DNA from: Apostichopus japonicus
Lineage: Eukaryota > Echinodermata > Holothuroidea > Aspidochirotida > Stichopodidae
Reading direction: 5' to 3'
Assembly: GCF_037975245.1 (NCBI RefSeq)
Contig: NC_092579.1
Span: forward strand, 17,493,678-17,557,677
Length of the DNA stretch: 64,000 nt
Below are positions 23,395 through 37,238 of this stretch, in pieces. Below the pieces are notes generated by a model. It saw only the letters and a program-made list of their open reading frames with translations, was not told the origin of the DNA and did not search any database. Positions within the stretch are counted from its first letter, which is position 1; the number at the start of each line of letters is the position of its first letter. The position numbers and the translations under genes were made by a program.

Positions 23395-26236
23395 TCTTGA
23401 ATAGTACCTTTCTCTCGGTCACACCGATGCAGTTTGCGAAATTGTGTCATTTACTTCCATTGCAATGAATAAACTGCAGGTATTTTCATGTTTCCTCTGT
23501 GGAACTTTAAAAAGTGGACGATTCGGTGTTAAAATCTTGACCGGGCAGCATGTTTAGACTATTTTTTTTTTAACATTTGTGCATAATGAACATGCTGACA
23601 TGAGTGGTCGCATTGATTTTAGCTTTCTGTCTTTAGATTGCGACAGCTTTTCCAATAAAACCACCTGGTCGGAGTGCATTTAGAATAAGAAACATTGAAT
23701 GAATCTACTTCGGGGAAGTTTGTTTTCCGAAACTCATCAGCAAACAGGTACTGAGACTTTTAAAGGCCAATTCCCCTGACAAGCAGCTTTGTGAAATGGC
23801 GACCTCAGTTAGTTTTACAATTCGACGATATATAATATATATATATAGAACGAACGCCTTGACCAAGATTACTATTATGATGAAAATACTTTCATGTACT
23901 GGTTAAGAAAAGTCACCCAAGATAAAACCTGGACACGAAAACCAAACAAGCATGTTTCATGTTATCTTTCCTTTGATATAATATAGGGGTGTCACATACA
24001 TCACACCAGAGCAGTTCCAAGGCAACGAGGTAAGTCATCTGAATAATGCTGTAGGCACCTTGATTACAGACAACTGAATCAATGGATCTCGCTGACCTTG
24101 ATGAGAGATTATTGCGCAATAACTCGAATTGTGGGCGCACGTAAAAATACAGTATACGGATCTACAGTCCCTACGTACAACCATTACCTCAATGGTACAA
24201 CCATCATGGAGCTATAACCGTGGTACAACTTTCGGTAGCACAGGCGCTTGTTTGTAATTGTACTGTTATTGTTACCTTCAAGTAAACATGTGAAATTGAA
24301 GACGATAATAGCAAATAAGTGAAGTAAGTACAAGTAACCTCCCCTATAATATAATCTTTAAAGACAAATCTGGTAGTTTAGAAACAACTTTGAAGGTGAA
24401 TAGCCTAGTGAGGCTTCAGCTAGGCGTAAGTCAGGCCTGAAGTTTAGCCCTAGCCTAGTGCTTTTTGTTTAGGGCAAAATTATTGAAAATAGGCCGACAG
24501 TGGTACACAAAATCTATTTTGCTATACCTTTTCAATATCTGCATTTCTCTATTATGAATTTGTCAAGTTTGGTTGGCTCTAATGTAGAATGTCCTCGCAG
24601 TATGTAAAGTACACTTATACTAGGCCTGCATTGTTTATACAGTATCTTCGAAAAACTGCTGCAGTTTGTAACTGAAAGGTTCTTCACACTAATGAAACAA
24701 CCTACAGTAGATGCCATTATTGCTGTGTATCAGTTGACGATGCCGGTGCTTGGAAAATAGGTCAACATGCAAAACGAGTTTGGATATATAGTAACTTTCC
24801 GAAATATATATCTCTGATGTACACTTTCTGACTATTTTCAATGGACGTATCAGATTGTCCAAGTGAAATCTGGTATAGTATACTTGCAAAATACTTTGGT
24901 TACACCCTACGAGTTGTATATTCGTTCAGTTAAAAGCCGTATTTCAATTTCTTGGCACCTTGAAAATGTTGTTAATCGTGCTGTATGCCTCCCTAGATAG
25001 GCACTGTTAAGTGTTATTTCTGTATTTCCAAGCAGTAGAGTTTGAGCAGCAACAAACTGTTTTGTGGAACAAAGGTTTTCTTTAACAGAAGCATGATAGA
25101 GATTCCATTTCGTTTTTCCATTCCACATACATATACTCCTTTTAAGTGGCTCACAATTCTGTGTATTTACTTTATATTTTTATTTAATAATTTCTTACAA
25201 TATGGATATTAATTGGGCGCTTCATTGCCTTACGTTAAGACTCTACGTAAAATATCAGTGCAGGTTGACGTTTTTGGGTGAGCTGTTGATCTTCAATTTG
25301 CTGAAGCGACAAGCCCGAAGTGGCCTCTATGTATAAATTTCTGTGGTTAGGAGTTTTCTGTAGTGATAGGCTAGTCATACTCATAGAAATGCAACAACTA
25401 GGTAGTCCATGCATGAACAACTACAAGGTAACTAGGCTAGTGCAGAAAGCTAGAAGATTACAGTAGCAAGCGTACTGATTGGACATTGAATCTATATGTG
25501 AAATATGTATAGTGTAAGCACTGCTGTGCTAACTTGTTAGTGTGGTTGTGTCAAATGTATACTGATATTTACATGTCATGTATGTTCCCTGATTGATCTA
25601 GCCTAGAGATGGAACGAGTTTATTGTGATATTTAATTTGCACTAAAAACTAAAAGGCCTTTGCCGAGGCCCGTAGTTATACCCTTTACTCCTGTACAATG
25701 CTTTGCAATGGCATGCATTCTATTATATACCTGCATATTAATGATGCATGGTCTGAGTGACAGACATGTTCGAGCCATGCAAGGCACGGCTCCTGCAGGT
25801 AAATTGGATATTAATGATTGCTGTTGAGGTTGTCAATTTAGATGAGTACATAGCCTATGGTTGAGTGTACGTGTGTAGTTCAAATGTGTACAGCTGAACT
25901 GAGGAGATTTAAGACATCAGTACTACTAGTACAATAACTAGTACAAAAACAGCACTTTTATCTATGTATACAGTTTACTATATACTGTGTATGTATCATT
26001 CAAAAGTATAATTTCATACAATCTTGACATCTGTATTATCTTTTCCGTTGTTTTGTTTCATCTAAATTCATTGTTTCTTTGCAGGTGGATTATAAGAAGC
26101 TGTTTCATCACTTTCTGAACAGAAACCATCTCTTACTTAAAAGTACGGCATCTCCAACTAGAGATTACCAACAAGAGCTTTAAAATATCTTGTTATTCTA
26201 GCTCCCAATGTGATAAATCACCAAAAATTGATCACC

Positions 26237-29200
26237 ATGGCAATCTCCATCGATCGAAATGCCTTTTTTCTATCTATGACGATTTTTGGATCAGGACTCA
26301 TGTCCTCTGTATTTCGCTTCTATTACGTGAAGCTCTTCCTCGATATGTACGGCATTTCACAACCGTGGTTTCAGTTTGCGCAAGTCGTTTATCTGATATG
26401 GAATGCGCTCAATGATCCACTGTTTGCCTACTGGCAGGATAATTCTATGCTTATGGCATTCAGGAGTAGACGGCATTCGATTCTATATGGGGCTCCAGTC
26501 TTTGCTTTAAGTTTTCTACTATTTTGGTTTCCCTGGAGACAGTATGCTACCCACGATTGGATGATAGGACTACATCTGATGGTGTCACTCTGTTGTTATG
26601 ATTCTCTATACACTTTTGTGCTCCTAGCCTACTGTTCACTTTTCGCTGAAATATCAAAAAACTTGGATTACCGGCTGACGCTGACTCGATATAGTCAGGT
26701 CGCTGGCATCTTTTCGTCGCTCTCTGTTACGGCCGTGCAATTTATATCTAACGGACTGGAAGACTTCCATGCTTTTCAGATGTGCTGTATTTGCATTGCA
26801 TTCATGGCTTGGATTTCCATGCATTTCACAGGGAAACATGTCAGGACAAATCCCACTTATAGCTATGACACCCTCATCTCCAATGACGAAGTAGAAAGCA
26901 GTCAGAAGTCAGTAGAAAACGAAGGTTCCTTCCAACAGCCTTTACGTCAGTTGAGACAGATCCTAACCAAAGATTTTGTGGCCTTTGTAGCCACAAATTT
27001 CTTGCAAGTTTTACACATGGAGTACGGGGCCAATTTTATGGTGATATTTGGTGACCAACTGATTCCTAAAGATGACATCTCTGACTTTTCAAGAAAGCTA
27101 TTCTATGGTTCTTCAGCCATTCTACCAACTGTGAGTACAAGAAACCGATGTGTTACACTTTGTGCTTCAAAGCTGCATTTTTTGTTGTGTTTGCTAAAAT
27201 CTGATGTTACTTTATTTGTTACTGTATATATCTGTAATTAATATCTCATCGGGAAGGTTAAAATTAGGCATACCTAATAGTTGGCTAATTAATGTATCTT
27301 GTATTTCTGTATTGGAATTTATGATTAGTAAGTTGCTAACTGTTATGTTTTATTGCTAATTTGCATACCTTTAAACGAGAAGATAACTGCGTTTCCATCC
27401 GTTTGTGATGATATTTGTGATTACTAAGTAAATTATAGTGATACTTTGATATGTCTCACATTGACAATGTGACATCTCTTAAAGCCTGATACCGCCCAAA
27501 CGAAAGATTATTATGCAAACAGTAGATATGTTGGGAGAGTTGTTCATCATCAAGATCTCTATATCTATATCTCTATCATACATTTTCGATGTATATACAT
27601 ATTTATTCACAGGTGGGAAATTTGGAATAAGGGAAATTTCCCAAGCCCTGCCGTGCCTTGTCCATAAATGAATATAAATCGAGTAAACTTCTCATTAGAA
27701 ATCTTCTTGGTGCATTCAATAGCAAATTCTAAATTCACCAAACAGAAACGGGTAAAGGCATGTGTAGCTGTACACAAAGATCATGAGATGAACAGTCGTA
27801 ACACATGGGTGACAACGGACAAACCTTGTATGGGGTGGTGTATAAGTCATCATCAAGAATAATATGCCTAACGAGGATTCTGAAGGGTTTAACAAGGGGT
27901 TGCCTTATCAAATGTCAATGACATTACAAGAAGACTGCTCTTGTAATATTAAAGTATCCATATTTAAGTAAATATACAATTACACACTGTACAGTACATT
28001 ACAAGTTACTGTGTCATTTGTATTCATGTCACTCTCATTTTCATCCACACACATCAAATGAATGATAATGAAATGATAATGTATGTAATCTTTCTTACAA
28101 ACTACAAATACTACTTTTTCTTCTTTCCAGATTGTGGTTTTTGCACTTAGCCCTATAATCGCCAACCACGGTTACTTCAGAATGATAATATTGACCAACT
28201 ATATCAACGTAGTGTTAGCCATGGCAATGTACTTTATAGGACCCTCCCACACTTGGATATTTGTAGCGTATCTGCTAATTGACAGGTAATTTGCATAATT
28301 CAACTAATTACACCTTTCTTCCATGCGGAGGGCTACTGTTCCTGAAAACTGGAGGGTACGGACAATTATGTATGTATTTTAGATCCTCCTGCAAGCAGGA
28401 ACTCACGAAGAAGCCTCATTGGCTTATCAAAGTCGCAAGCTGACCGAAGTCAGTCTCTTAGATTCATATTCATATCCCCGGTAAGAGTCACTCCAAGATT
28501 AATGTACTGTATGTCGTCCAGTAACAGAGTTGTTGACAATTAACAATTCATCATCATGGACGTTAAATATGAATGTAAGAGACTGACTTCGGTCAGCTTG
28601 TGGCTTTGATAAGCCAATGAGGCTTCTTCGCAAGTTCCTGCTTGCAGGAGGATCTAATATATATACATACACATAGTAGACATGTATGATAAATGGCTTG
28701 CAGACTTCAGAAAACCCAGGGAACTGTGTAGAAAAATACCTTCCATTATACTAATGTACCGAATAAAACTGTTCACAATATATCCTGCAAGTTGAATACA
28801 GAGAAGAATAAGCTACCATTCATAGAATTATGATAGTTTGCAGGAATATTAATTATTCAAGGTCAGTAACAATTTAAGAAGTTTTCAGATCATCCAGATG
28901 TATATTTGGTGTTGGAAAAAAATAAAAACATACACAGTTTTGTGCAGCTGACTAAGCTAATATAGTATATTGTTTATTGATTTTTGTTCACTTGTTCATA
29001 CTGTGCAGCTTATGTATCTAGAAACAATATTGGCAATACAAACATGAACAGGCTATCAGTTACATTATTCACCCAGTATGTTGTAGGAACAGTTTGATTG
29101 TAATATAGTGGGTCTGGTATTGCTGTACAAGCTAAAAGTATTCCATAGGGATTCCTGCAGTACTATTTCATAGTGATGTATGAAATCAATATTTAAATCT

Positions 29201-32200
29201 CGGTCTGGGTTTTATTTTTTGTTGGGTACCTGTAGTTTAAGAAATTGAATAATATACTATTTATAGAAGTTGTAAATCGGGTTCAAGGTATGAATCAACT
29301 CACAAATTTATTATTAGAATGTTAGATGCTTATTTATTTTTGGAAGGAGGGGAGGGAGGGGGAGGTGGTGGAACTTTTGTAACATGACTAAACTTGTTAT
29401 TAGAAAATATTTAATGTGGATGATATCTTTACATATCATCATGTTGCTAATGCCATAATATTGATGTCAAATTGAATTATGTACAGTACAGTAGCTTTGA
29501 TGTACATTACCAGCGCTGTGTGTTAGTCCACATATCCTGATATCCAACTGTCTAAGCTCAACTATATTCAGTGCGAGTCAAGCCCTCTCACCCGCCCGCT
29601 CACCCTCCAACTCCGGGTCCCCCTCCCCTTCCCCGAGTTGTTGTGATACAGAGACTTGCCACATCATATAGTTTTTAAATCGCTGTACAGTTTTTGTTGT
29701 TGTGAATTGTAGTCTGTGCGAAAGATAGCTTTTAATCGAGTCAAGGCCTCTAATACTATAATGAGAAAGTTTCATATATAAAATTTGGGGGTCCATATAT
29801 AAAGAACCCTTTGGTCAAATCTAAAAAGACACCCACAGAAATGATCTACTTATCCATAGCATTTTACAAACCATCTCAACCATCCCTTAAAGCCAGCTCA
29901 GTTGAATGTCCTGGTCGGCAAAACGTATTGAACATACTACTATGCTTACTAGCAAAACTGAATACGGTTATAAACTATTCTTTCAAATATCTTGAAAAAC
30001 CTGATAAGACAGAAACTGGACGATAATTGTCACTAACTTCAGGGTCACCTCTTCTATATCTACCAATGACTATGGCTATTTTCAATTGATCGGGATTCAT
30101 ACAACCAGATAGAGATAAATTAATAATGTAAGCAAGAGGCTTAAAGAATAAAAAGGTATTAATACTTTTCTTATCATGGAAGGGATTATGATATCAAAAT
30201 CGGCAAATTGTTCTAGTTTCAAGGTTCGCAATCCATTCATATTCAGTGAAGCGTTATTAGAAGAGAGAAAAGACAAGCATTTTGTCATGCCCATGTATCT
30301 ACAGTAGAACTATAAACATGGTAAAGAAGAGTAAACCTAACATCAGCATACTGTAGATTAGAACTATAACATGGTAAAGAAGAGTAAACCTAACATCAGC
30401 ATACTGTAGATTAGAACTATAACATGGTAAAGAAGAGTAAACCTAACTTCAGCATACTGTAGATTAGAACCGTATAACATGGTAAAGAAGAGTAAACCTA
30501 ACTTCAGCATACTGTAGATTAGAACCGTATAACATGGTAAAGAAGAGTAAACCTAACTTCAGCATACTGTAGATTAGAACTATAACATGGTAAAGAAGAG
30601 CAAACCTAACTTCAGCAAACTGTAGATTAGAACTATAACATGGTAAAGAAGAGTAAACCTAACTTCACCATACTGTAGAATAGAACTATAACATGGTAAA
30701 GAAGAGTAAACCTAACTTCAGCATACTGTAGATTAGAACTATGACATGGTTAAGAAGAGTAAACCTAACTTCAGCATACTGTAGATTAGAACTATAACAT
30801 GGTAAAGAAGAGTAAACCTAACTTCAGCATACTGTAGATTAGAACTATAACATGGTAAAGAAGAGTAAACTTAACTTCAGCATACTGTAGAATAGAACTA
30901 TAACATGGTAAAGAAGAGTAAACTTAACTTCAGCATACTGTAGATTAGAACTATAACATGGTAAAGAAGAGTAAACCTAACTTCAGCATACTGTAGATTA
31001 GAACCGTATAACATGGTAAAGAAGAGTAAACCGAACTTCAGCATACTGTAGATTAGAACCATATAACATGGTAAAGAAGAGTAAACCCAACTTCAGCAAA
31101 CTGTAGATTAGAACTATAACATGGTAAAGAAGAGTAAACCTAACTTCAGCATACTGTAGATTAGAACTATAACATGGTAAAGAAGAGTAAACCTAACTTC
31201 AGCATACTGTAGATTAGAACTATAACATGGTAAAGAAGAGTAAACCTAACTTCAGCATACTGTAGATTAGAACTATAACATGGTAAAGAAGAGTAAACCT
31301 AACTTCAGCATACTGTAGATTAGAACTATAACATGGTAAAGAAGAGTAAACCTATAACTTCAGCATACTGTAGATTAGAACTATAACATGGTAAAGAAGA
31401 GTAAACCTAACTTCAGCATACTGTAGATTAGAACTATAACATGGTAAAGAAGAGTAAACCCAACTTCAGCATACTGTAATTTCTCTATATTCTGGGGTTC
31501 ATATGACAATGCACACTAAGAAATGTTAATTACATAGGTATTCTACGCCATTGTGTTTGCCATAGGTACAGTAGTGTATTGTTAAGTGTTTACTCAGTGT
31601 GCATGTTATAAACAGAACCACATGCTGATGTATTGTACTTGCAGGTATACTGACTGAATGATTGGCACAGTAGCTAGCATACAGTATGTTAGTGGCAAGG
31701 TACAGTATACCAGCATGATGGCATCAATGTTTAGTATGTAGAAAAGATATATGGGCATTTGAAATGTTGCTTAAGATTTATATCAGAGGAAATAAATAGA
31801 GAAATATAAAAAAAAAAAAAAAATATTGCAGAAACAAAATCCTAATTTATCACCTTCAGCGATGGTATGTGATGAGAACTAATTAGAGACTAGCTTGGAA
31901 CTGTCTTGCCTGTTTGTCATCTAAAATGTCAGTACTTGGGCTTGAAAACTGGTTTATCATGATCTTTTTCTTACATTTTGTTTTTGATTCCTTGCCGGAG
32001 GCAGAAGGAATTTCTATATGATGGTGACGGGCATGTTTGTGTTCATGTTGTGACACTTGCTTGTAAACATCGTAACTCAAAAATTATATGGTGGATTTAA
32101 ACTTAATACTTGGTGCGTGGATCTGTCTTATTGAGTAAAAGAATGCTATTGTTTTCTGTGAAGTTCAATGGTAAAGAGGTAAAGTATGAAAACTTTGAAA

Positions 32201-33058
32201 TCTTTGTTGAACTTCATTCATGGTATCCTTACCAATGGATTATTAAAAGGGTTGATGCCACACAAGGGATAGTGCTAAAAAGAAGAGCTGCAGATCTCTT
32301 CTGGTTGTCGCTTAATTCCTGGACTAATTTAACCCACTCGCTCTACGTTAGTCAGATAGTTATTTGGAATTCTGAGTATATTGAAAGGCAACTTTTCACA
32401 AATTATCCAACTGGCATTTTGGTTATTTTTACTTTTTCAGATGTATGTCATCTTTTGTGTTTTCCTTCTTCAACCTTCCGCTGTCCGACATCATTGATCT
32501 TGATCAAGAAAAATACGACAGGAAGTAAGTTTTAGACTCATTTATAAAGGAGGGGCTCTGTCTTGCTCCAAATTATGCTACAAATTATCCCAAAATGATT
32601 ACTTTCAAATCCTTACAAATCTGTTTACCGACACTTCTCAGCTTTTTCTCTCACGGTTATGTACTTGTTTGTTTTATTTGAAATTGCTCAATGTCACGGA
32701 CGATCTACAATTTACATGATTTTTGCTATTCGTTCAGATTAGATCGTTTCTGATTCTCTCCTTTTTATATTCAATCAGGACACCGTTGTCCAGTAGTGTC
32801 TTCGGCTATAACGCTCTGTTCACCAAACCGGCCATCTCCATCGCACCGATGTTGGTTGTCGCCATCCTAAACGGTTACGGGTACGAATCTCTCCAGACGG
32901 ATAGCCTCACGTCTCAGGAATACAGCTCTCTGAGGAACGCTATGTTCAACATTACTTGTTTCTTCCCGTTGGTACTGAGTGCGTGCAGAATTTACACCTG
33001 GAGTAAATACAGCATTCGTACGTCACACTCTCAAGTAGCTCGCCACATTGAATCTTGA
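26237..33058 (+). CDS. TMEM180: TMEM180/MFSD13A-like membrane protein, paralog A
   Basis: Exons 26237-27130, 28131-28285, 32441-32524 and 32779-33058 join in phase (0, 2, 2) and encode 470 residues. The start ATG at 26237 has the context CACCATGG; the exon begins at 26085 after TTTGCAG, leaving a 5' UTR part. The protein is hydrophobic throughout with about a dozen predicted membrane segments. Family marks are IWNALNDPLFAYWQD after the second helix, the basic loop RSRRH, LLFWFPW, and the C-terminal FGYNALFTKPAISIAP and YTWSKYSI. TMEM180 (MFSD13A) belongs to the MFS/GPH-type transporters; its substrate is not settled. The next gene, paralog B, lies about 7 kb downstream in the same direction with the same intron positions. 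A polyadenylation signal is at 33343-33348. Confidence 0.9.
28380..28657. mobile_element. Inverted pair of SINE tails (foldback) in TMEM180-A intron 2
   Basis: The left side (TTAGATCCTCCTGCAAGCAGG ... AGTCTCTTAGATTCATA) is the reverse complement of the right side (ATGAATGTAAGAGACTGAC ... TGCTTGCAGGAGGATCTAA). Each arm is about 90 bp and matches the 3' part of the SINE at 15440. Between them is the SINE body (GTCGTCCAGTAACAGAG). The tRNA head is missing, so this is a rearranged copy or a foldback derivative. Confidence 0.7.
29585..30292 (-). pseudogene. Decayed non-LTR reverse transcriptase fragment
   Basis: Minus-strand reading in several frames gives reverse-transcriptase phrases: IAIVIGRYRRGDPEVSDNYR, RPVSVLS, RPGHSTELAL, GVFLDLTK and LSHYSIRGLDSIKSYLSHR. 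The order matches RT domains of CR1/L2/RTE-like LINEs. Stops and frameshifts interrupt it throughout, and it is not in the same family as the LINE at 60.6-63 kb. It lies antisense in TMEM180-A intron 2 directly beside the 53-bp minisatellite. Confidence 0.7.
30304..31480. repeat. 53-bp minisatellite, about 22 copies, TMEM180-A intron 2
   Basis: The unit ATGGTAAAGAAGAGTAAACC ... CTTCAGCATACTGTAGATTA repeats head to tail with few changes (53 bp, or 55 where ACCGTATAAC replaces ACTATAAC). Homogeneity along about 1.2 kb implies recent expansion or exchange between units. It has no coding potential. Confidence 0.95.
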
Positions 33059-33342
33059 TTGGTCAGAGGTGGCATTCCCGATTAACTCGCCGCATCGGAA
33101 CAGGATCGATTGTAAGTCACACGCCCAATTAGCTCGATCAACGTGCCGAAACCTGATTGCCAGTTTAATACGACACAGAGACTTCCTACCTACTGAAATA
33201 TGTATTGAAATCTGATTGGTGGAAATATAGTAGAAATTGGTTTTACCAGGAGATTTCTAAGTGTTGGGAACTTGGGATACATTTTTAAGGAACACACAAA
33301 ATGACTGAATGTCCCATTGAGGTTAATTTCCTCAAAGGTTGT

Positions 33343-33348
33343 AATAAA
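33343..33348 (+). promoter_or_regulatory. Polyadenylation signal for TMEM180 paralog A
   Basis: AATAAA about 285 bases after the stop codon of paralog A, on the coding strand. Confidence 0.5.
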
Positions 33349-34547
33349 AACAGTTTAAGAATTTTGACCGAAGGTGACCTTATTTGACTATAGATCTAGC
33401 ATATGTGGTGCCAATACAGCCTATGGACCTTTAAAGTTATCCCGATGAGAAAAGGTGGATCTTTCAGTATGACTAAACCCTGACCTTGTGGTAACAATTC
33501 TACAGCTATCAGCTAGCAATCACTTGTGTTTTCAGGATGTCCAATAATAAGATTAGCAAACACAATTGCTAAGTATTCTTGTCGTTTAATATTACTTGTG
33601 TTAATTTGCGTATCAATTATAACATGCTGGAATGCATCTTGTGGACCTCTTCCGTGAGCGCTATATCAAAACAATTTATCTCAATAAGATCTCCATACCT
33701 TCCTTTATTTAATACAACTATTGATTCTAAATGCATGAACAGAGTTTGTTAACATTAAAATAGGAACTAGGAAGTCACAACAATCGTATTGAACATTTTG
33801 TCATTTTTTCGATCAGTCTTGTCAGAACGTTATAATCCTTCCATATGACTTTCTGTTTTCTTGCACGGTGCCATTTAGAGGTCACAATACCTTGCAACCC
33901 AAGTAACCAGGGATAATCACACCCCAATTTCATTCCACAGGACCACAAAATTCTGAGGTCAAAGACAATATCTTTGCTCTTTGCAATTTTTTTTTTTTTT
34001 TTTAACAGACATTCACAAAGTAATTCCCATCTTCTCTGACATAATGTTTCTGTTCCAATTAATAATGTTAGTAATATGGAAGAGAGTTTATACGGCATAT
34101 TACAACTGGTCTCCTAACAATGCATTTGCCAGTTAGTTTTGATCACTTTTCTTATTCTGTTTGAGCCTAACATGTGTAGATTCACATAATGAAGTAATCT
34201 TCATTTTTTTTTTTTTTTTCATTTTCCAATTTGCTATTCAGTGTGTTATTATACAACTATGACGAATATTAGAATTGCAAACAATGATGAGAATTTAAAG
34301 GAATTTATTTAGTTAATTTCCTCATTTAGGTTCATTTTGAGAAAGAAATGTCACCGAGGTCGCCTTGTAAAGGAATATCAATTGGAATTAATCTCGTACT
34401 GAATACTACACAATATTAATTTTGTGGATCTGCTGGTAAAATTAAAACTTTGCATAAACATCTGATATCCTCGTATGATGTCAACAAGTTGTAGCAATTA
34501 TTAGCTTCAAGATTTTTTTATTACGTACCTGTATAAATTTCTGTTGG

Positions 34548-35105
34548 AGTTCTTATTATGACCTGCACAAAGCAATTTCTACAAATGAGCCTAACAACAC
34601 TAACAGATTCTCTGTCAGTGTTGATTCTATACAGTTGGAAGTATATTTACATAGGAGTTCTTATTATGACCTGCACAAAGCAATTTCTACAAATGAGCCT
34701 AACAACACTAACAGATTCTCTGTCAGTGTTGATTCTATACAGTTGGAAGTATATTTACATAACAATATCTACAAATGAGCTTAACAACACTAACATATTC
34801 TCTGTCAGTGTTGATGCTATACAGTTGGAAGTATATTTACATAACAATTTCTACAAATGAGCTTAACAACACTAATAGATTCTCTGTCAGTGTTGATGCT
34901 ATACAGTTGGAAGTATATTTACATAACAGTTTATACAAATCAGCTTAACAACACTAACAGATTCTCTGTCAGTATAGATTCTAAACAGTTGGAAGTATAT
35001 TTACATAACAATTTCTACAAATGAGCTTAACAACTGTAACAGATTCTCTGTCAGTGTTGATTCTATACAGTTGGAAGTATATTTACATGACAATTTCTAC
35101 AAATT
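34548..35105. repeat. Tandem array with ~93-108-bp unit, about six copies
   Basis: The phrases CAACACTAACAGATTCTCTG, CTATACAGTTGG and AAGTATATTTACATA recur six times. The first two units are longer because they carry GAGTTCTTATTATGACCTG. The open frame at 34558-34860 is the repeat read through, not a gene. Confidence 0.9.
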
Positions 35106-35503
35106 TCTGCAAAAAGAAGAAAATGTAGTAATTTGCCAAGAACTGAATGTCTTCCATAAATACACACTATTTATTACACTATTTCCTTTTTTATATATGG
35201 AATCATGATACTGTTCATAACATTTGTTTCTGCACAGTTCTTTTATAATAAGATATTAGATCACCTTTAGTGTTCCATTGATGGCTTTCCATGATAAATT
35301 TATAGAAATAGTATTAAAATTCAACATAGATTAGGAGGAGAAAACGATTCACTTTAAGGTAATTATCTTTTCCTGAATTTCTTTGCCAGATGTTAATATA
35401 AAATGCAAAATCCAATCATTTCTTTGGATTTTTGTTCCTGTTCGGCTGCCAATCAACTTGAATACTTCCTCATGTCACAGGGTGAAGTCTAAATGACATT
35501 TTC

Positions 35504-35930
35504 TTCCTTCATAATTTATATAGGTCAAAGACAAACATAATGAAAGAGGATGGTTGATGGGCTGGCAAATTATTAGAACAACTTTTTACACTTGATTATT
35601 TATGAATGTTTATAGCAGGTTTAACTATTGCTTATATTATTGGTACCCAAGTCATACTTGTTCTTACAAATACAGATGTCTAATATAAGTACTTTCAAAA
35701 TTCCTTCATAATTTATAGGTCAAATACAAAAGTAATAAAAGAGGTCAGTTGATGGGCTGGCAAATTATTAGAATGATGTTTACACTTTATTATTTATCTC
35801 ATTTATGAATGTTTATAGCAGGTTTAACTATTTGATTATATTATTGGTACCCAATTTCATATTTTACCCAAGTCATACTTGTTCTTACAAATACAGATGA
35901 CTAATATTACTGTAGTACTTTCAAAATTGG
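35504..35930. repeat. Tandem duplication of a ~200-bp segment
   Basis: CCTTCATAATTTATA...GGTCAAA, GATGGGCTGGCAAATTATTA, TTTATAGCAGGTTTAACTAT and AAGTCATACTTGTTC occur in the same order in 35504-35700 and 35702-35930, with small indels. It is a diverged two-copy direct repeat without coding capacity. Confidence 0.85.
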
Positions 35931-37238
35931 AATGGTGTTTCAAATCAATTAGTCAATCAATCAATCAATAAAATAATATTTCTCATGGTACGTTATCCAG
36001 CTATGCTAACAGACTGACTTGCCATGTTTTTTTTCCACCTCTGTTGGTCGCAGAGTTATTAGTATTAAGCCAGTCTACCAATTTAGTGAAGTTATGAAAT
36101 AGCACAAAAAGGTATGAAAAGATACAGGATACAACTCACATTAATTGTTTTGTTTTGGGGTTACATTACTCTCATCTTCAATATATTATACTGTGTATTA
36201 GTACATTATCGTTGTTATTTGATTATCAATCTCAGTTTAGAAATAAATAAATGAATTCCTTATACAAAATCTCCAAGTTGGATATTACAAAGTGCTTACA
36301 CAGGTAAATATATTTCCTTGAACTTTAAGGTCACAGAGGCATTGAAAGATAAGTTGGGGTTGGTCTGGTGGAAGGTCGTGGAGGGAAGTATCGGTACATA
36401 TACAAAAGTTGCAGTGCAAAGATAACATTTGTGAAAATAACCTATTTGCACAATTTATCTGTTTGGAAATTATGCTTGAAGGATCTGTTGACTGCCCATC
36501 TCAACAACCCCAAATGACCAAACTAGTTACTTACTTTAGTTACTTTGAAAAGGTAAAATGATTAATCTATTAATTTCTTGTAATAGTAATATTTGAATAA
36601 TATGTGGTGTATGAATTCTAATTGTCATCTTAACAACATACAGGTCAAAATTTAATACAAGAAGAAGACAATCATTTGAAGTCATGTTTACTTTATTATT
36701 CTTTGAAATGATCCTCCTTTACTCTTTTGTGCACTTGTGTCTTAGCATGGAATTGGTGCAATGGGGGAGGGTAGAGGGCCGGGGGTGGGTGGGTGGGAAG
36801 GGGACACTGTTTTTTTTCTTCATTAAAGTTACTGGGAGGTGTTCAGGCATGATACGATCAATGGGAATGAATACACAAGTTGGAAGGAAATTCTTAAAGG
36901 ATCACAAATCAGTTTTCGTGAGGTGGCAGGGGGTGTGGGGGGGGGTTCTCTGACCCTCTGATTTATATACAGAGGGATTGACCATTTCTCTCAACCACTT
37001 TCCCTATCCCCATCCCAGCCCAGTGAGGTTCACAGATGTTTGAATTTGGTTTCAGCTATTATATGCCTAATGCTGGTTTCCACACAAAAAGAACAATTTA
37101 TGATAAATAATTGGAAATCCAACAATTTTGGTCTTGGGACGCAACATTTGCATGCAGTATATATTTCGTAATATTATGCAGTTAAATGGCATTGTGGTGA
37201 GAAATGTTTATTCTCAAAAATATAGAAAAAACCCTCAC

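Larger units (their letters stand above)
20366..26084. other. Intergenic stretch between TXNDC11 and TMEM180-A
   Basis: The two genes are divergently transcribed from this interval, so both promoters should be here. TAGGCC/CCTAGG repeats lie at 20594-20660 and again near 24400-24460; a CCGG-containing repeat, hAT MITE copies and C-rich tracts are listed separately. A good donor (ACGAG/GTAAGTC) near 24029 could end a non-coding first exon of TMEM180-A. No coding gene is seen. Confidence 0.4.

Noticed and set aside
30304-31480. CRISPR-like repeat array
   Set aside because: The 53-bp units are contiguous with no spacers, so this is a minisatellite.
34558-34860. 100-codon repetitive frame
   Set aside because: It is the 93-108-bp tandem array read in one frame; it is broken in later units and has no start context.
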